From: Trebouxia sp. TZW2008 | Taxonomy: Eukaryota; Chlorophyta; Trebouxiophyceae; Trebouxiales; Trebouxiaceae | Assembly (NCBI GenBank): GCA_002118135.1 | Contig: BDIU01000148.1 | Location: 124,001-188,000 of the forward strand | DNA length: 64,000 nt | Reading direction: 5' to 3' | Notes under the pieces: model-generated | The model's input: the letters and a program-made list of their open reading frames with translations, nothing else | Told to the model about the DNA's origin: nothing | Databases searched by the model: none | Program-made: the position numbers and the translations under genes | Part shown: positions 22,801 through 34,900 of the stretch, piece by piece | Layout: every line of letters begins with the position of its first letter | Numbering within the stretch: position 1 is the first letter of the stretch

Positions 22801-23631
22801 ATTGCAAAAACTAGTAGCTTTAGACTTGGGCCTGCACCTGCCATGCTTTGTGCAATCAGCCTTGAGCAGCAACTGCACATATGTGCAAAGTGAATATTTT
22901 GGGCAGCAGTTGTTGCACAAATTCTTGCATATTGTGAACAGTCAGCGAGCTGCTTTGCATATTGGGATGTATGTCTTGTGGCGCAGACTAGCTCACTCAT
23001 GCCAACGGGGCACTTAATGGACACGGAAATGGCATTCAGTGACGTTGTCGAAAACTTTGATGCATTGTACCCAGCTTGGCACAGGGTACACTGCATCAAA
23101 ATTGCAAGATGATGCATTTGCAAGCTTGTTGGTACAAGCAGACAATGAACGCATTCACCTTCTCAACTTGCTCTTTGGTCTGCTTTCCGCCTATACCACT
23201 TTTCTCTCTTGCAAAAGCAACAACATCATAGCCTCGTCTAATAAGCTCTTTAGTGACATATTTGCCAATATAGCCTGTTGACCCAGCCACTACAATCCTC
23301 ACATCCTTCTTGCTGCGTGATCTGTAGTCAGACTGGGCTTCAGCTTGACATTGTACTGGATGCTTTCGCTTGCGACTGTGCTGCTGCTGATGCACTGCCT
23401 GCTGCACACAGAGGTTGTTGCTATAGATGCAGCCTGCTGCTATGAAGTGGCTGCTGCAGCACCCTTGCCACTGACCTGCATGTGCTCTCTGGGTGTGTTG
23501 ATGCTACGAGGCTGCCGCAGTACGGGCAGTGCCTGGCAACTATGTGGTCGAGAAGTCGACGCATGTGCAGCAGCATGTGCAAAGCCTGTTAAGGGCCTGC
23601 TGGTCTGCTGAGCAAACAGTCCTGCTTGCAT
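19870..23631 (-). CDS. DVR: Divinyl chlorophyllide a 8-vinyl reductase, plastid (about 413 aa, seven exons)
   Basis: Reduces the 8-vinyl group of divinyl (proto)chlorophyllide in chlorophyll synthesis in the plastid. Exons in transcript order: 23631-23476, 23401-23159, 22643-22521, 22135-21911, 21447-21297, 20971-20820 and 20061-19870, in frame throughout (1242 nt). The first exon encodes an Arg/Ser/Ala-rich, acid-poor leader typical of a transit peptide. The NAD(P)-binding motif [19 protein letters not shown] starts the mature part. Then come [71 protein letters not shown] and the tail GLAGQELGD, all strongly matching the plant/algal family. Length is close to plant DVR. Its promoter region is shared head-to-head with the hydrolase gene at 24175. 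The start ATG at 23631 is the first in frame. Confidence 0.95.
20140..20225 (+). repeat. Dispersed repeat R1, copy 5
   Basis: AGCTGGCCTGGCAAGACGAC, then GCTTGTGCCACACATATCTA and TGTGCTGGAAGGTGTAACG. In the last intron of DVR, about 80 bp from the final exon. Confidence 0.7.
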
Positions 23632-24174
23632 GGTACCCAAGCACTGGAAACAAATGCTGTGGCGTCGTCAACCAACGCAGCAACGGCGATAGCGTCGACA
23701 AGTTGAGCTCGAAAGCTCTGGTGCAGTCGGTGCCGGAACGAAGCGATAGGAGGCGTCGACGGCGTAGGAGCGGCGAACGTGGCGCGCTCAACCTGACTGT
23801 GTCGCCAACCGATCGGAAGTGCGACAGGGACTGCAACTTCAGGTCAACGCTGCGTGCAAGCCAAGATAGAATGGATTTGCCTCGGTCATGACCTTCGTCT
23901 TCTTCACGATTTGCATGCCGTAACTCGCATGCATGCATGCAGCTGCTTAAACAGCGACTGCAGCTGTGATGGGATGCTGACGCGCACAACCGCCAGCAGC
24001 TTACATTCTTGGCACAGGGGCTCTGCAAGCACTTGTGCATTTCGTGCGAGCCCACGCAGGTCCGACGAGCGTCGTACATGTCTGCATGTTTTGACACTGA
24101 AAGTACGAAGCATCTGATTTGACTACGTAGCTTCCTGCAGGGTACAGCGCAATCGCGCGGGAAGAGCTTTGTCA
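23632..24174. promoter_or_regulatory. Divergent promoter region DVR / DLH
   Basis: 543 bp between two start codons pointing away from each other. It is richer in CG dinucleotides than the surrounding introns (for example GCGTCGACGGCGTAGGAGCG near 23760). No TATA box can be assigned. A 211-codon open frame on the minus strand is treated as chance. Confidence 0.5.
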
Positions 24175-26411
24175 ATGGGAGTCGAGAGAATCACCATCGG
24201 AGAAAATGTCCCAGCATACGAAACTGGAGACAAATCTGCTCCTGCCGTGATTATCAATCAGGTATCGACGTGAATAACGCCCCACAACTATGACGATGCC
24301 AGCATACATGCTGTCTCTGATGTGGCACCACATGCGCAGGAGTGGTGGGGAGTCACAGATGACCTCAAAGAAATAGCCACTGAAATCAGCAAGAAAAAGT
24401 ACAGAGCCCTGATACCAGACATGTACAAGGGCAAAGTGGGTGTGGAGAAAGAGGAGGCAAAACATGTGGGGCTCTTGCACAGTCACCGACAGCACCTCCA
24501 CGCATTTGATTTTGCTTTCATGTACGCTGATTGTGTGAGTATGCTCAATCTCATGCTCATCACACCAGCCTTGTGCACAAGCACGTGTGTATGCTAGAAC
24601 CAACATCACATGCACATATTAGCCAGACGTTGTCTGGTTTACTGCTGCTAGCTCCAACATGACACCCGTTCATGTGGTCAAACAGATACGAGAAGGAATG
24701 GACTGGGATCAAGCTGTCAAGGAGCTACATCAAACAGTTGACTACCTTAGGAGCACAGGCTCACCAAAGGCAGGTAACTGCATGCCCTGACACTGTATGC
24801 ATCACCAAGCATAACACTTGATACGTCATGTGTAACACGCAACATGTGCCATTCAAGAGTAGCAGTCACTGAGATGCAGTGCAAATGGTGAAATATGCAA
24901 TACATTGATGCCATTCTGCAATGCGCAAAATGCCAGCATGTTGAAAGAGTCCTCACTGCCAGTAACAGTATGATGGTTCACTGCCTGATGGTGCATGCAG
25001 TACAGCTTACTTTGCCGTCCATTGATTGATGCCCAAAACTCTGACTGTGCAGTCATGAGGCAAAGCAACTGTAGCAGCTAGCTCAGCTGCCATTGTAAAA
25101 CGGCAAAGTCTGTGTTTGGTACTGGTGTATCTGCTCATGCACAATTCATTGTCCTTATCCAATTTCAGGTTGGCTGCATGGGGTTCTGCATGGGTGGAGC
25201 ATTGACATTATCACTGTCTCAGTCTGGTAAAATAGACTGTGGAGCGCCATGCTATGGTCTGCCTTCCAAAGGACATGGAGAGGTGAGTTGCCCTGCTGTT
25301 TGTGCCACAGGCGACAAGCTACTTCAGCATGAGCTCAGCCATGCAGCATGGTTCTTCCGCAAGAGATGACTAATGATTGAGCAATGTGTGCTTGCTGCGC
25401 AGCTTGTGCGCAAGCTTGTGCTACATGGCATGAGCAACAAATTCTGAAGCTGCCAGCATGTCAATTGCCTGGACTTCATGCTTCATCACAATGCTGATGC
25501 ATTTGCAGCCTCCAAAAGCTGAATGTACTAGTACACATCATGTCTGACGTCATGCTGAGCACCCATTTTGTAGTGACTGCATTGGAGTGCATTGATGTAT
25601 GAAACTTGTTTCACCAGGTCAAACAACAGTTGGGAGTAAGCTGTTGATGAGCTGAACTTTTTTGATGCAGCCAGAGAATATGAAGATACCGCTGCAAGGT
25701 CACTTTGGAAGACATGACACATTTTTCTCTGTTGAGGTTTGCCGGCATGCACACTGGCTTGCAAGTGCATACTGCTTGCACTGTAACCAAAGGGCGATAT
25801 CAAAAAAAAGCTTGAAACGCAATCTACGTATGCTGCTCTGTGGCGCACACGCTACTTCTTGCTGCCAGATCATTTTTGTTATGAAATATGTCATATTGAA
25901 ACCTGTGTATTGACACAGATCACTCATGATATGTCACATTGAAATCTGCACATTGACACAAGCAGCCTGCCATGGTGCTGCTTGAATCTAGTAATCAGCA
26001 TCATGCACCTGGACACAGCTGATGTGCTTTGTTCTTTGTGTAGGACGCCCAGAAATTTGCAAAGAGGGTTAACGACAGCGGTGGCAATTTTGAGCTCTTT
26101 GTTTATGAAGATGCTGGTCACGCCTTCTTGACCGCCAAGGGGCACCGAGAAAGTAAGTCTCATCCTGTCTGACAGCAAGACACGCACATGTGCATACTCA
26201 CATGGCGTATCCATGCAGAACACATGTGCTTCTGAGCGACACCCTGTCAATCATTAGCTGAGCGCTCTTGCATAGACCATCAAGCATGCTTGTGTGTGAT
26301 ATCTCATGTGTTGTCTGGTGTGCAGAGCTAGACCAACCGCTTGCATCGGATGAGACCAGGAGGCTGGCATGGGACCGAATCTATGCCTTCTTTGACAAAC
26401 ATCTCAAATGA
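24175..26411 (+). CDS. Dienelactone hydrolase family protein (about 223 aa, seven exons)
   Basis: Alpha/beta hydrolase; the natural substrate in algae is not known. Exons 24175-24261, 24340-24465, 24686-24769, 25169-25282, 25671-25736, 26044-26152 and 26326-26411 sum to 672 nt in one frame. The catalytic Cys sits in GFCMGGALTL, the Asp in QGHFGRHDTFF and the His in DAGHAFL, which is the complete Cys-Asp-His triad in the usual order. Family hallmarks IPDMYKGKVGV and YEDAGHAF are present. Length is typical (about 220-240 aa). There is no obvious signal peptide, so a cytosolic location is likely. The intron at 24770 begins with GC (AAG, then gcaggt). The nearby GT at 24774 would break the frame into the conserved VGCMGFCMGG. 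Confidence 0.93.
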
Positions 26412-27068
26412 TCTGTACAGAACAAGTGCTAACACACATCCCCAAGCTTTCTGCAGCTCATCCGCTAAGTGACAAATTCTACATCAGTGCAGGCAACGCT
26501 GCTACAGGTGCTTGCTTACTAGTCTGATGCTGTGTCCTCCTATGTGCTTGCCTGAGCAAAGGCGTGACTTGCTGCATAGTGAGAGGGCTGACTTGCATGT
26601 GCCAGTGCAAAACAGATTCTATCAGGTATAACGCTGACACGTCGCTCAGTCGTAATCTGTCCACTCACCAACACTGACTACGATGAACGAAGACAAATAA
26701 AATAGATGTGACAAGAACCGGCAGCAATGCTCCTGCATGATGTGCACGTGCTGTGCCGTTTTTGAATTCTGTTGACATATCTCTTGAAGGCTTTTGCCAT
26801 TGTAAGGCTCGCACATGAAAGTTTGGCAGCTTGCGCATGTAAACACCCTGATGTCGCAGCAGCACCGGGCACAAGCAGTCTGATGAATCAGAAACTGATG
26901 ACTCAGCGCTGCATGTGCAGCATAGGCAACAAGATTCTTCAACAAAAGTGTCACAAGTCAGAGGAATGGCTGTGCGTCCATTGCATGCATTTCAGCAATG
27001 CAAAGTGTCGCCAATGCATGATCAACATGCACAATAGCTCAGCAATGATGCAGGACGAGCTGAGGCTA
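26412..27068. other. Convergent intergenic region, no gene seen
   Basis: 657 bp between the stop codons of the hydrolase and CCT theta. Short overlapping minus-strand frames near 26650-26950 show no family resemblance and have no splice support. Confidence 0.55.
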
Positions 27069-30000
27069 TCAATCCTCATCATCACCAGCACCGGCTCTTG
27101 GTTTCGGTCCACCTGCTTGCTTTGCCATGATGATCTGATCGACTCTCAGAACAGTCACAACAGCATCGGTGGCTAGCTTCAATGCCCACCATTTGGCAGA
27201 ATACAGATCAAGAATGCCATCCTCTGCAAGGTCTTTAGGCTGGCCTGTCTCAATGTCCAGACCGACTGTTTGCTGACCATTTGCATGAGCAGCATGTAGT
27301 GAAGATATCACATCTGTTGCATTTAGGCCAGAATTCTCAGCTATGATTCTGGGCACGACCTGTAGCACACACCCGTGACTGAGCTTGATGAGGGAACAAT
27401 GCACATGCACAATAGCTCTAGTGCTGTTGCCTTGCCATCATGTCAAAAGATTGCGGCGGACATTGTTGCCATGCATGACACACAGCATGCAAAGACTGAA
27501 TGTCTCATCATGAATCAATCTCCTCCTTGCTCCCTGTGTCAGATACTGGCGCAGTGTAGCATGCTGTTGGATGCAACATCGCAAGCATGCATGCTGCAGC
27601 TCACCTCTAGTGACTCTGCAAATTTGGCAATTGCGTACTGATCAAGTCCTGTCTCTTTGCGACCAAACTTCTGCAGCTGCTGACACAACTCGATTTCAGG
27701 TGCTCCTCCAGCTGGCAACATCCTTGAATCTCGACAAAGAGCCTGCAGACAGAGGACCAAGCCTGAGAGCAGACACACTCTTCTTCTTGTATCAACCGTC
27801 AGAGCCATCTACACAGCGAGCAACAGTTGTGTGGCGTATCGAGGAGAAGAAAACGATGAGGGAACTGAAGGCTGTTTGTGCTGATCTCAAGCAAGATTTC
27901 ACTGCTGTTGCCCATGCTTTAGTGCCCTGCCAGGATAGCTCGATGACGTGCATTTGTGTAAAGCATGCCATTCAGCTATACTGCGTACGCCATCTGGCTA
28001 TAATGGCAAAACATGCAGCAAAGATGTGTACATTTGCAAAGGTACAGAGCTGCAGCACATTACAGCAGCAAAGGATCATGCAGTCAGATACCTTGTAAGC
28101 ATTGACACCGTCATCCACAGCACGTTCTAGGTCATCTAGGGTGTTGTCTGTGCTAGCCCTCAGCACCACTGTGGACACCTGCAGCAGTATAGGTCATAAT
28201 CAATGTTTGGCTTTTTTCAGGTTGAAGAGTGAGGCAAGAGGATGAATTCAGCCAAGGGGCAACTCTTGTGCTTCAGGCGTTTGCTGATGCAGCATGCCCG
28301 AATGCTGCAAATGGACGCAAGAGACTCTAGAGCCTGCTGGCCATTGAAAGCGCAACACGCATGCATATTAAGCAAAGAAGTTGAATCCTGGGCTGCCTCT
28401 TTCGACAAAGGCTCCCGTTATGATGCCTAACGGCATAGAATCTTTCTTTTCTATTCTTTTCAAAGCAGTCAGGCAAGTGGTGCTACCCTGTCAGATCAAC
28501 ACTGGCTGCACAGCTATTCTTGCTCAGTGATGGGATTCCTGTGTTTGCATCGCAGGTGCTTTTATTGGCTTGTCTCAGGTGTGGCTATGCGGCAGCTATG
28601 CTTGCTCAGTGATGGAAGTTCTGTGTCTGCACTGCAGGTGCTGTTATTGGCTTGTCTCAGGTGTGTCTATACGGGTAGCATGACTGCATGCATACCTGCC
28701 CTTGGCTGGCGTCTTGTTGAAGTACCACCACATTGGTCCCACCAATCTCTTCAAGGGCCAGGCTTTTTGCAAAGCCAAGTTCATCTGGCTGGGGAGCCCC
28801 TAACTTCACCAGGGCTGTAGCTCCTGTCGCTCTGTGTGCGTCAAGAAATGAATTTCAATACAGTGACGATGGGCACAATAAAATTCTCATGCAAGCCACA
28901 ACAAACTTATTGCCTCCAATGTCTTTAAGGGTCAGACTTTTTGCAAAACTGTGTTCATCTGGGTTGAAGGCCCCTAGCTCCACTACGGCTGTGGCTCCTG
29001 TCGCTCTGTGTGCATCAGAACATGCATGGCATGTGTTGACACAAAACACAAGACACAATGCAGTTCATCAGAAACTGCAATCGCTGTCCAGAACCAAGCA
29101 TTAGCTGTTGAACTGTCATGTTTGATGCAGCACACTTGAGCTCTAACCGTCTGTCTAATCAGACATAAAGGTTCCATGCTATGGATTACAATGCTTCCAG
29201 GAAAGTATAGGCTAGAGGCAACTTGCTGATGTCTTTGTGCACATCATTGCAGGCACATTGAATCTTTTGATCACTGAAAAATCTTTTGATTGCTTTCTTG
29301 ACAGCACAGGCCATGTGAGCAAAGCAAATGCATCTGACATTGCAAAGCAGTCATTGGGCAACGTTCTTGCAAGAGTGCAGACTCAAGTGAATTACTTTAC
29401 CTGCAAAAGCGGCGCATGTCAAACTTGGAGGGAAGCCTGAGAGCCATCATGCCATACTTTTCAATGAAATGCATGGCCATCTCACCATACGCGCTGCCTG
29501 CTACTACAACCTTGGCTCCTCTGCAACAATGAAAATTTGAGCATGTCATGGATTTTGATCTGACTTTGGGAAATTCAGCTACGCTAGAGTCAGTCTGTAT
29601 CGCCCTACATTGGGTCTCTAGGAGAGTTTGAATTGTGTCCTGTGGCCCCTCTGTGGGTCTCTGAAAGGACGCTGAATGTAACAGCAACAAGCAATAGACA
29701 GGCTCAGTAAGGTGCAGGCATTGGTCTTACTTGTTAGCTGCGCACAGAGCACTTTGTGATTTTGAGATGCAAGCGAATCAGTCCCTCAAGACAGACACTT
29801 CAAGAGTGTTGAGATGCAAGCATGCAAGATTGTTCATGGGAGCATTCCAAAGCTCCCAGTTGCAAGCAATTACGGCAAAAAGTAGAAGCCAAAACAGATG
29901 CTAGTCAAAAAGCTGGTTTCAGCTGCTGTGGCTGTCAACATGACTCTGTGCAGCGGCTGAATGGAAGCATATGGAAAAGCTTTGCACTCACGCGTCTGCA

Positions 30001-31670
30001 ATGCCTTTGACGACTTGCTCCATGCGGTCTTCTTCTCCTTGTGAATAGCTTTGAAGCTCCTCTGCATTCTTGATCAAGACCGTGCCCTGCAAGCACATGC
30101 ACTGGCCTTCAGTCTGTGGCCACATGACTGTTTTATGTCTGGGTTGGCTGCAGCATTTGCATCAGGTCCATGTCATACCACTCTGTCAGACCATGACTTG
30201 GTGCCACCACATTCTGCTGATTTGTGAGTTGCGGCACATTGTCGCAGCATGAGGACAGCCAGCAATCGGAGTCACAGTGGACAAGGCTCAAAACAAACCT
30301 GCCTGGCGAGATAGAACTTGTGCCACACACACCTAGCAGCATATGTTGGAACTGATGGTGATTGTGACTATTATTAGCGGAGCTACAGGGCCTGTCAGAA
30401 GCTGTATGTGCATGCAACATAAATGCATTGACCTTGTGCGTTGGGCTGCACATGCAAAAGGTGCAATGGCGGTTGGCCACTGTAAAGTAGAAACTTGCCT
30501 TCGTCTCTGTTGAGGACGTGTCCACTCCCTGTGCAAAAACTGCTACTTTGGCATCTGCGACGCTCTTCACCGTGCCCTCAGCATCCCTCTTGATCACAAT
30601 GCCCTTCACTACAGAGGAATTGAAGGCTCCGCTGCCAGTGATCTTGATGACGCGCACATTGTCCACATTGAAGTTGTTGGGGTTCTTTGGGCAGACGTCA
30701 ATGCAGGCTTGTGCTATGAGGGGACACAACAGGTCCTCAAAGCCATACTGTTTGCTTGAGACTGACCCACGTATCCTGGCAGCAACCTGCGGTGAAGACT
30801 CACATGTCAAACTCTTATCATTGTAGAGGTCATTCAGAAGTTGTTGATCCGTGTTCAGTACAGGTCAGTAAGGGAATATTGATGCCTGTGCTTGCAAGCA
30901 GCCTTGGTGTTGCTTGCAGCTTTGACTTACAGCTTGCTTGTCTCTGACATCAAGCTTATCAGAGTCCTTGACTATCAAGCTTTCCAAAACCTGCAGAGCC
31001 TGTACCCAAGACACTCCAAGCGTCAAGATATTGTGCATATCAAAACGAACAACCCACTATCGTATCGGAAACAGCAGGGTTGTTTGCATTGCTGCCTTGC
31101 CTTGGTAGCTGCTTTGCTGTAACCGTCTGCAACCTCAGATGTGTGCAGACCATCTCTGAGCAAGCTCTCAGCATTGCTGAGCAACTCACCAGCAAATGCC
31201 AGCACCTACAGGGCATGTGACAGCAGCACATCAGACGATGGTCACACAACGCTTGAAGGACAGTGAGCAAAGCAAGCTTACAAAGTTTGTGGCATCCCCA
31301 ATCTCCTGCTCTTGTGCTTGTGCTGCCAACACTATCAGCCTAGCAGCAGGATGCTGGATTTCCAGTTCGTTCACAATGGTTGAAGCGTCACTTGTGACAA
31401 AAAGCTTCTCCAAGTGGTTGATGACCATTTTGTTCATGCCTGCCAGACCCAACAGAACGTTTGTCTTGTGCTTTTCTGGATGCGCCAGATGCGATAATAA
31501 ACGAGACAATCTTCATGTGACATACCGTTGGGCCCCATGGATGTCTTTGTGATCGTAGACAGCTGCTTGCAGGCCTCGATGTTGCGGAAAACCGCCTCTT
31601 CCATGCCAGACATATGCTGATGGCCCTCTTTGAGCATGGCCTGGAGGCCATAAGGCATCCCGCCGCTCAT
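27069..31670 (-). CDS. CCT8: T-complex protein 1 subunit theta (about 540 aa, 11 exons)
   Basis: Subunit of the cytosolic chaperonin TRiC/CCT that folds actin and tubulin. Exons in transcript order: 31670-31526, 31439-31282, 31205-31101, 30990-30931, 30786-30499, 30086-29992, 29520-29401, 28831-28696, 28178-28092, 27742-27605 and 27359-27069 (1623 nt, one frame). Landmarks: TKTSMGPNGMNKMVINH, the ATP-site region VTSDASTIVNELEIQHPAA, SSKQYGFEDLLCPLIAQAC, FNVDNVRVIKI, STDNTLDDLERAVDDG and PAGGAPEIEL. The theta-type tail is TVLRVDQIIMAK followed by an acidic end. Two introns, at 31100 and 30498, start with GC (AAG, then gcaagg or gcaagt). A truncated duplicate of exon 8 lies upstream of it at 29005-28895. 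The gene shares a 293-bp head-to-head promoter region with TTC12. Confidence 0.95.
28385..28450 (+). repeat. Dispersed repeat R2, copy 2
   Basis: GGGCTGCCTCTTTCGACAAA, then GGCTCCCGTTATGATGCCTA and ACGGCATAG. It contains two short self-complementary parts: GCCTCTTT/AAAGGC, and GCCTAACGGC preceded by TTATGA. Lies in a CCT8 intron. Confidence 0.75.
28521..28670. repeat. Two-copy tandem repeat in a CCT8 intron
   Basis: Two copies about 88 bp apart share GCTCAGTGATGG, then GCAGGTGCTnTTATTGGCTT and GTCTCAGGTGTG. They are not related to the adjacent exon and have no coding meaning here. Confidence 0.7.
28895..29005 (-). pseudogene. Truncated duplicate of CCT8 exon 8
   Basis: Starts at the same acceptor (CACACAG, then AGCGACAGGAGC) as the true exon, 174 bp downstream in the transcript. 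It encodes ATGATAVVELGAFNPDE and SFAKSLTLKDIGGNKFVV, close to the real exon's ATGATALVKLGAPQPDE and SFAKSLALEEIGG. It lacks the DASQGQ end and the donor and runs into a stop, so inclusion would truncate the protein. Confidence 0.85.
30240..30375 (+). repeat. Dispersed repeat R1, copy 6
   Basis: CAAACCTGCCTGGCGAGATA, then GAACTTGTGCCACACACACC, TAGCAGCATATGTTGGAACT and a GACTATTATTA tail. In the intron after CCT8 exon 5. Confidence 0.78.
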
Positions 31671-31963
31671 GACTGCTGATCAAACGCAGTTGGCTCCAAG
31701 AGCTGATCAGGTACTTCTGCCTGCGGCGGGTTGACGGACGGTGCGATGCTCCCGATCAAGACTCTAGACGCGAATGGCTTGCATAGAGTATCGAATTGGG
31801 CTTGATGATACTTAGATCAACAGTAGAACCTGGCAGAGTGTCTTGCGCGACTGCAGCTCTGCGCAATTCTGGGAAACCCTAAAACACATTTACAAGGACA
31901 AAGTTACAGCTTCTGTAGCGGGACCCGCAAACAAGCGCGTAATTGTGGTCCTGACCAACAGCA
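31671..31963. promoter_or_regulatory. Divergent promoter region CCT8 / TTC12
   Basis: 293 bp separate the two start codons. Each gene must have its core promoter and 5' leader in it. No specific motif is claimed. Confidence 0.55.
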
Positions 31964-34900
31964 ATGACGGCTTTGGATTCTCGGACCAGCTTTCGGCTTC
32001 CAGCAAGCAGCGAGGTCGAGGACTTCACTGATCAGGTCGACGAGGCATGCAAGCTGATCGCTGGGCTGCAGTCAGGCTCCGTCTCGCCCGAAGATTTTGA
32101 TCGTCGCGAAGCTGCCAATGCTCGCACAGTCGCAGCTTCAGCCAGCAAACAGAGACAGGACGAAGCGAAAGCTCCTGTGGAGGACCCGGAGAGGCAGCAA
32201 AAGCTCAAAGCAAAAATTGCAGAGCTTCAAAGCAGTCAAAGGAGAAAGCAGAAAGCTAGGCAGCGATTTCATGACCATGTGTCACAACATCATAACCAGC
32301 GTGTGACAGATTACGAGAAATGGGACCTGTTTACACCAGAGGATGAGGAGGACGAGCTGATTGGCTCTTTGACGCCAAACAACCCCCAGATAAAGGCCAT
32401 GGAGGCAGACATAGATGCACGACATGCAAGGTTTGCCAGCCTCAGCAATGCTTCGATAAATATGGGGCCAGTGATATTTGCACGATGCTCAGTCATGTTC
32501 ACCTTGCAGGATGGTAGGCCAGAGGCAGCTCGCAGAACGACAAAGAGTTGAAGGGAATGCCCTCTATGCTCAAGGGCAACACACTGCTGCATTCCAATGC
32601 TATGAGACTGGCCTAGAGGCTGAGAGGCACAACATGGCTCTACATAACAACGCTGCTCAGGTGCTCATCAAAATGGGCTGCTATGTTCAGGCAATAGAGC
32701 ACTGTGACAAGGTAAGTGCCATGCTTGCCTTGCAGGCAAAGCAGCTGCGTTGCCTGCTGTTGCCACACCCACTTCTGATAAGCTTGCCATGCATTGGAGC
32801 AAACTGCTGCTTGAGATGGTAATCATGCTGCAGGTGTTGCACCTGGCAGAGTTTCTACACAACAGTCCTCAAGACCCCATGTGTGCAAAAGCCCTTTGGA
32901 GGCGGGCTACTGCAAGGAAGGTCAGCACAAACATTGCAAGCAACCTTCTGGATCCTTTCACCCAAAGCTCTGATGACCTTGCTGTGTTTTGACGGTCCCA
33001 CTGCAGCCACATTGTCGTTGAGCTACCGCAATCATTACTTGAACACGCCCTAATCAACCACAGCAGGCTCAAGCCAACCCAGCAGTTGCAGTGTTGTGCT
33101 GTGTATACCTATTGAATGCTGCAAGTGCATGCTTTTTGCTGAGGTGTGCCTAGTTCTGCTGCAGGAGCTGAAGCACTACTCGCAGGCAGTGCATGACCTG
33201 GAGCAGGCTCTTGTCCTTGAGCCTGGCAACAAGGCCTTCGCCAAGGAGCTAGATTGCCTCAAGCAGGACTGCGCTGAACAGCGTAAGCAGCGCGCTGTTC
33301 TGAAGCAGCTTGACAACAGCAGCAGCCTCAACAACAGCCAGAGCAATAGCCAGAGCAGCAGCACAATGTCTGGCTCAGATGATGCTGCAATTCCAAAAGC
33401 TGCAGAAAAGCCTTCTCAAGCTGAGACAAAGCCTAAGAGTTCAGCCAAGGCTATGAACGAGCTGCAGACCCTGCAGAAGCTTGTGACAGACCTTCAGACC
33501 GCAGGTGAGCACCTTTGGTCGTTGCTGCTGGACCGGATCTTACTTTTCATTCAGTAGACCCACAACAGCACACAAGCCACATTGGCACATTCACTTTCCC
33601 CACATCAATAGCATGCGAGCTGCAACACAAAACTGCCTACATGCATCTTGCTTGCATTCGAGCATGTGTTTGACTGCTCTTCTCCAAGCTGAAAGGTGCT
33701 ATGTCGGGTGAAGATTTTATTTTGATTGATTGTCAAGCATTCAGTACCTTTAATGTGGCGGTCGCATCAGCCAAGCTGACATGCTAAGCTGTATCTGCAG
33801 GACAGAAGCTGATGGCAGAACCTGTAGCTCCTGCCAAACCCTCAGGTTTAGGAGCCGCCCTGCCCCAGCCAGCCAGCAAAGGCAGTCTAGTGACTAGGCA
33901 AAAGCAGGTTGCAACGCTGTGCACTGAGATGGCTGCCCTCTTGCAAGCTAGCGAGGATTGCAGAGTGTACTGCAGAGAATGCTCTGGCCTCCAAGCGCTG
34001 ACTGCTCTTCTGCCAAAGGTGTGCACCATTGGTGGTACAGCGACCTGACAACTGCTTTGTCCCCCAATTGTCCTTGTATCAAAATGTCCTTACTGAGAGG
34101 TGCCTTTGCAGTCAGAGCACAGTAACTGAATTCTGATAACACTAATCTGACATTGAGGATGTCCTTATATTGAGTTGCCTTACAAAGACAAGTCACTGCA
34201 AAGCAAGCATGACAATACTGTATGACACATTTTGGCACAGGTGACAGGTGTATGTGATCTCTGTCCTATGTCGCCGACTTGTCTTGCTTTTAGCATCACA
34301 ATGAGTTATTTCTTGTTCAACCCTTGCAAGTCAGACAAGATGCTGTCAGCAGTAATGAGCGATCAACTTGACTGGCCTGCAGATAACAGGAAGCAGCAGC
34401 ATTGTCATGTGCGTACAGCAGTCTGGCTGGCTGCTTGTGACAAATTCCAGAAGCGTCGCATAGTCACCACGCTGTGAGCATTGAGCCTCATCTTACGCTT
34501 TGCTGCAATCAAAGTGCCATGTTTGTAAGCAACCTTAATTGCTGCTGTACAACCAAGCATTATACTCGCCAGAGAGCATGCATGCATGATGCCTTCAGGT
34601 ATAAAGCTTGTTTGATGCGCAGGAACTGGGCCCAGTGCTTGCGCCAGTTTTGAGAACCTTGACAGCAGCCTGTCAAAATGACTACAACTGCAAAGTCATA
34701 GCAAAGCAAGCTTTCTGTGCACAGTAGTTTGAGGAGTTGATCTTGCCGGTGCACAGGACTTGGGTACTGTGCTTCCATCAGTAATCAGAGCCTTGACAGC
34801 AGCCTGCCAGAACGATTACAACTGCAAGGCTACAGCTAAGCAAGGCGCAGCAGGCACAGTCGCAAGCCTGCTGTTCAGCAAGAACACAGGAGCAGTGTTT

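Noticed and set aside
22494..23123. 209-codon open frame on the minus strand
   Set aside because: It is DVR exon 22643-22521 extended through an intron; the family match stops at the splice site.
23540..24175. 211-codon open frame on the minus strand upstream of DVR
   Set aside because: It overlaps the DVR first exon in another frame and the divergent promoter region. Its composition is Cys/Arg/Ser-rich with no domain.
28733..29104. Plus-strand open frame with an internal repeat
   Set aside because: It is the antisense shadow of the CCT8 exon 8 pair; the repeat reflects the exon duplication.
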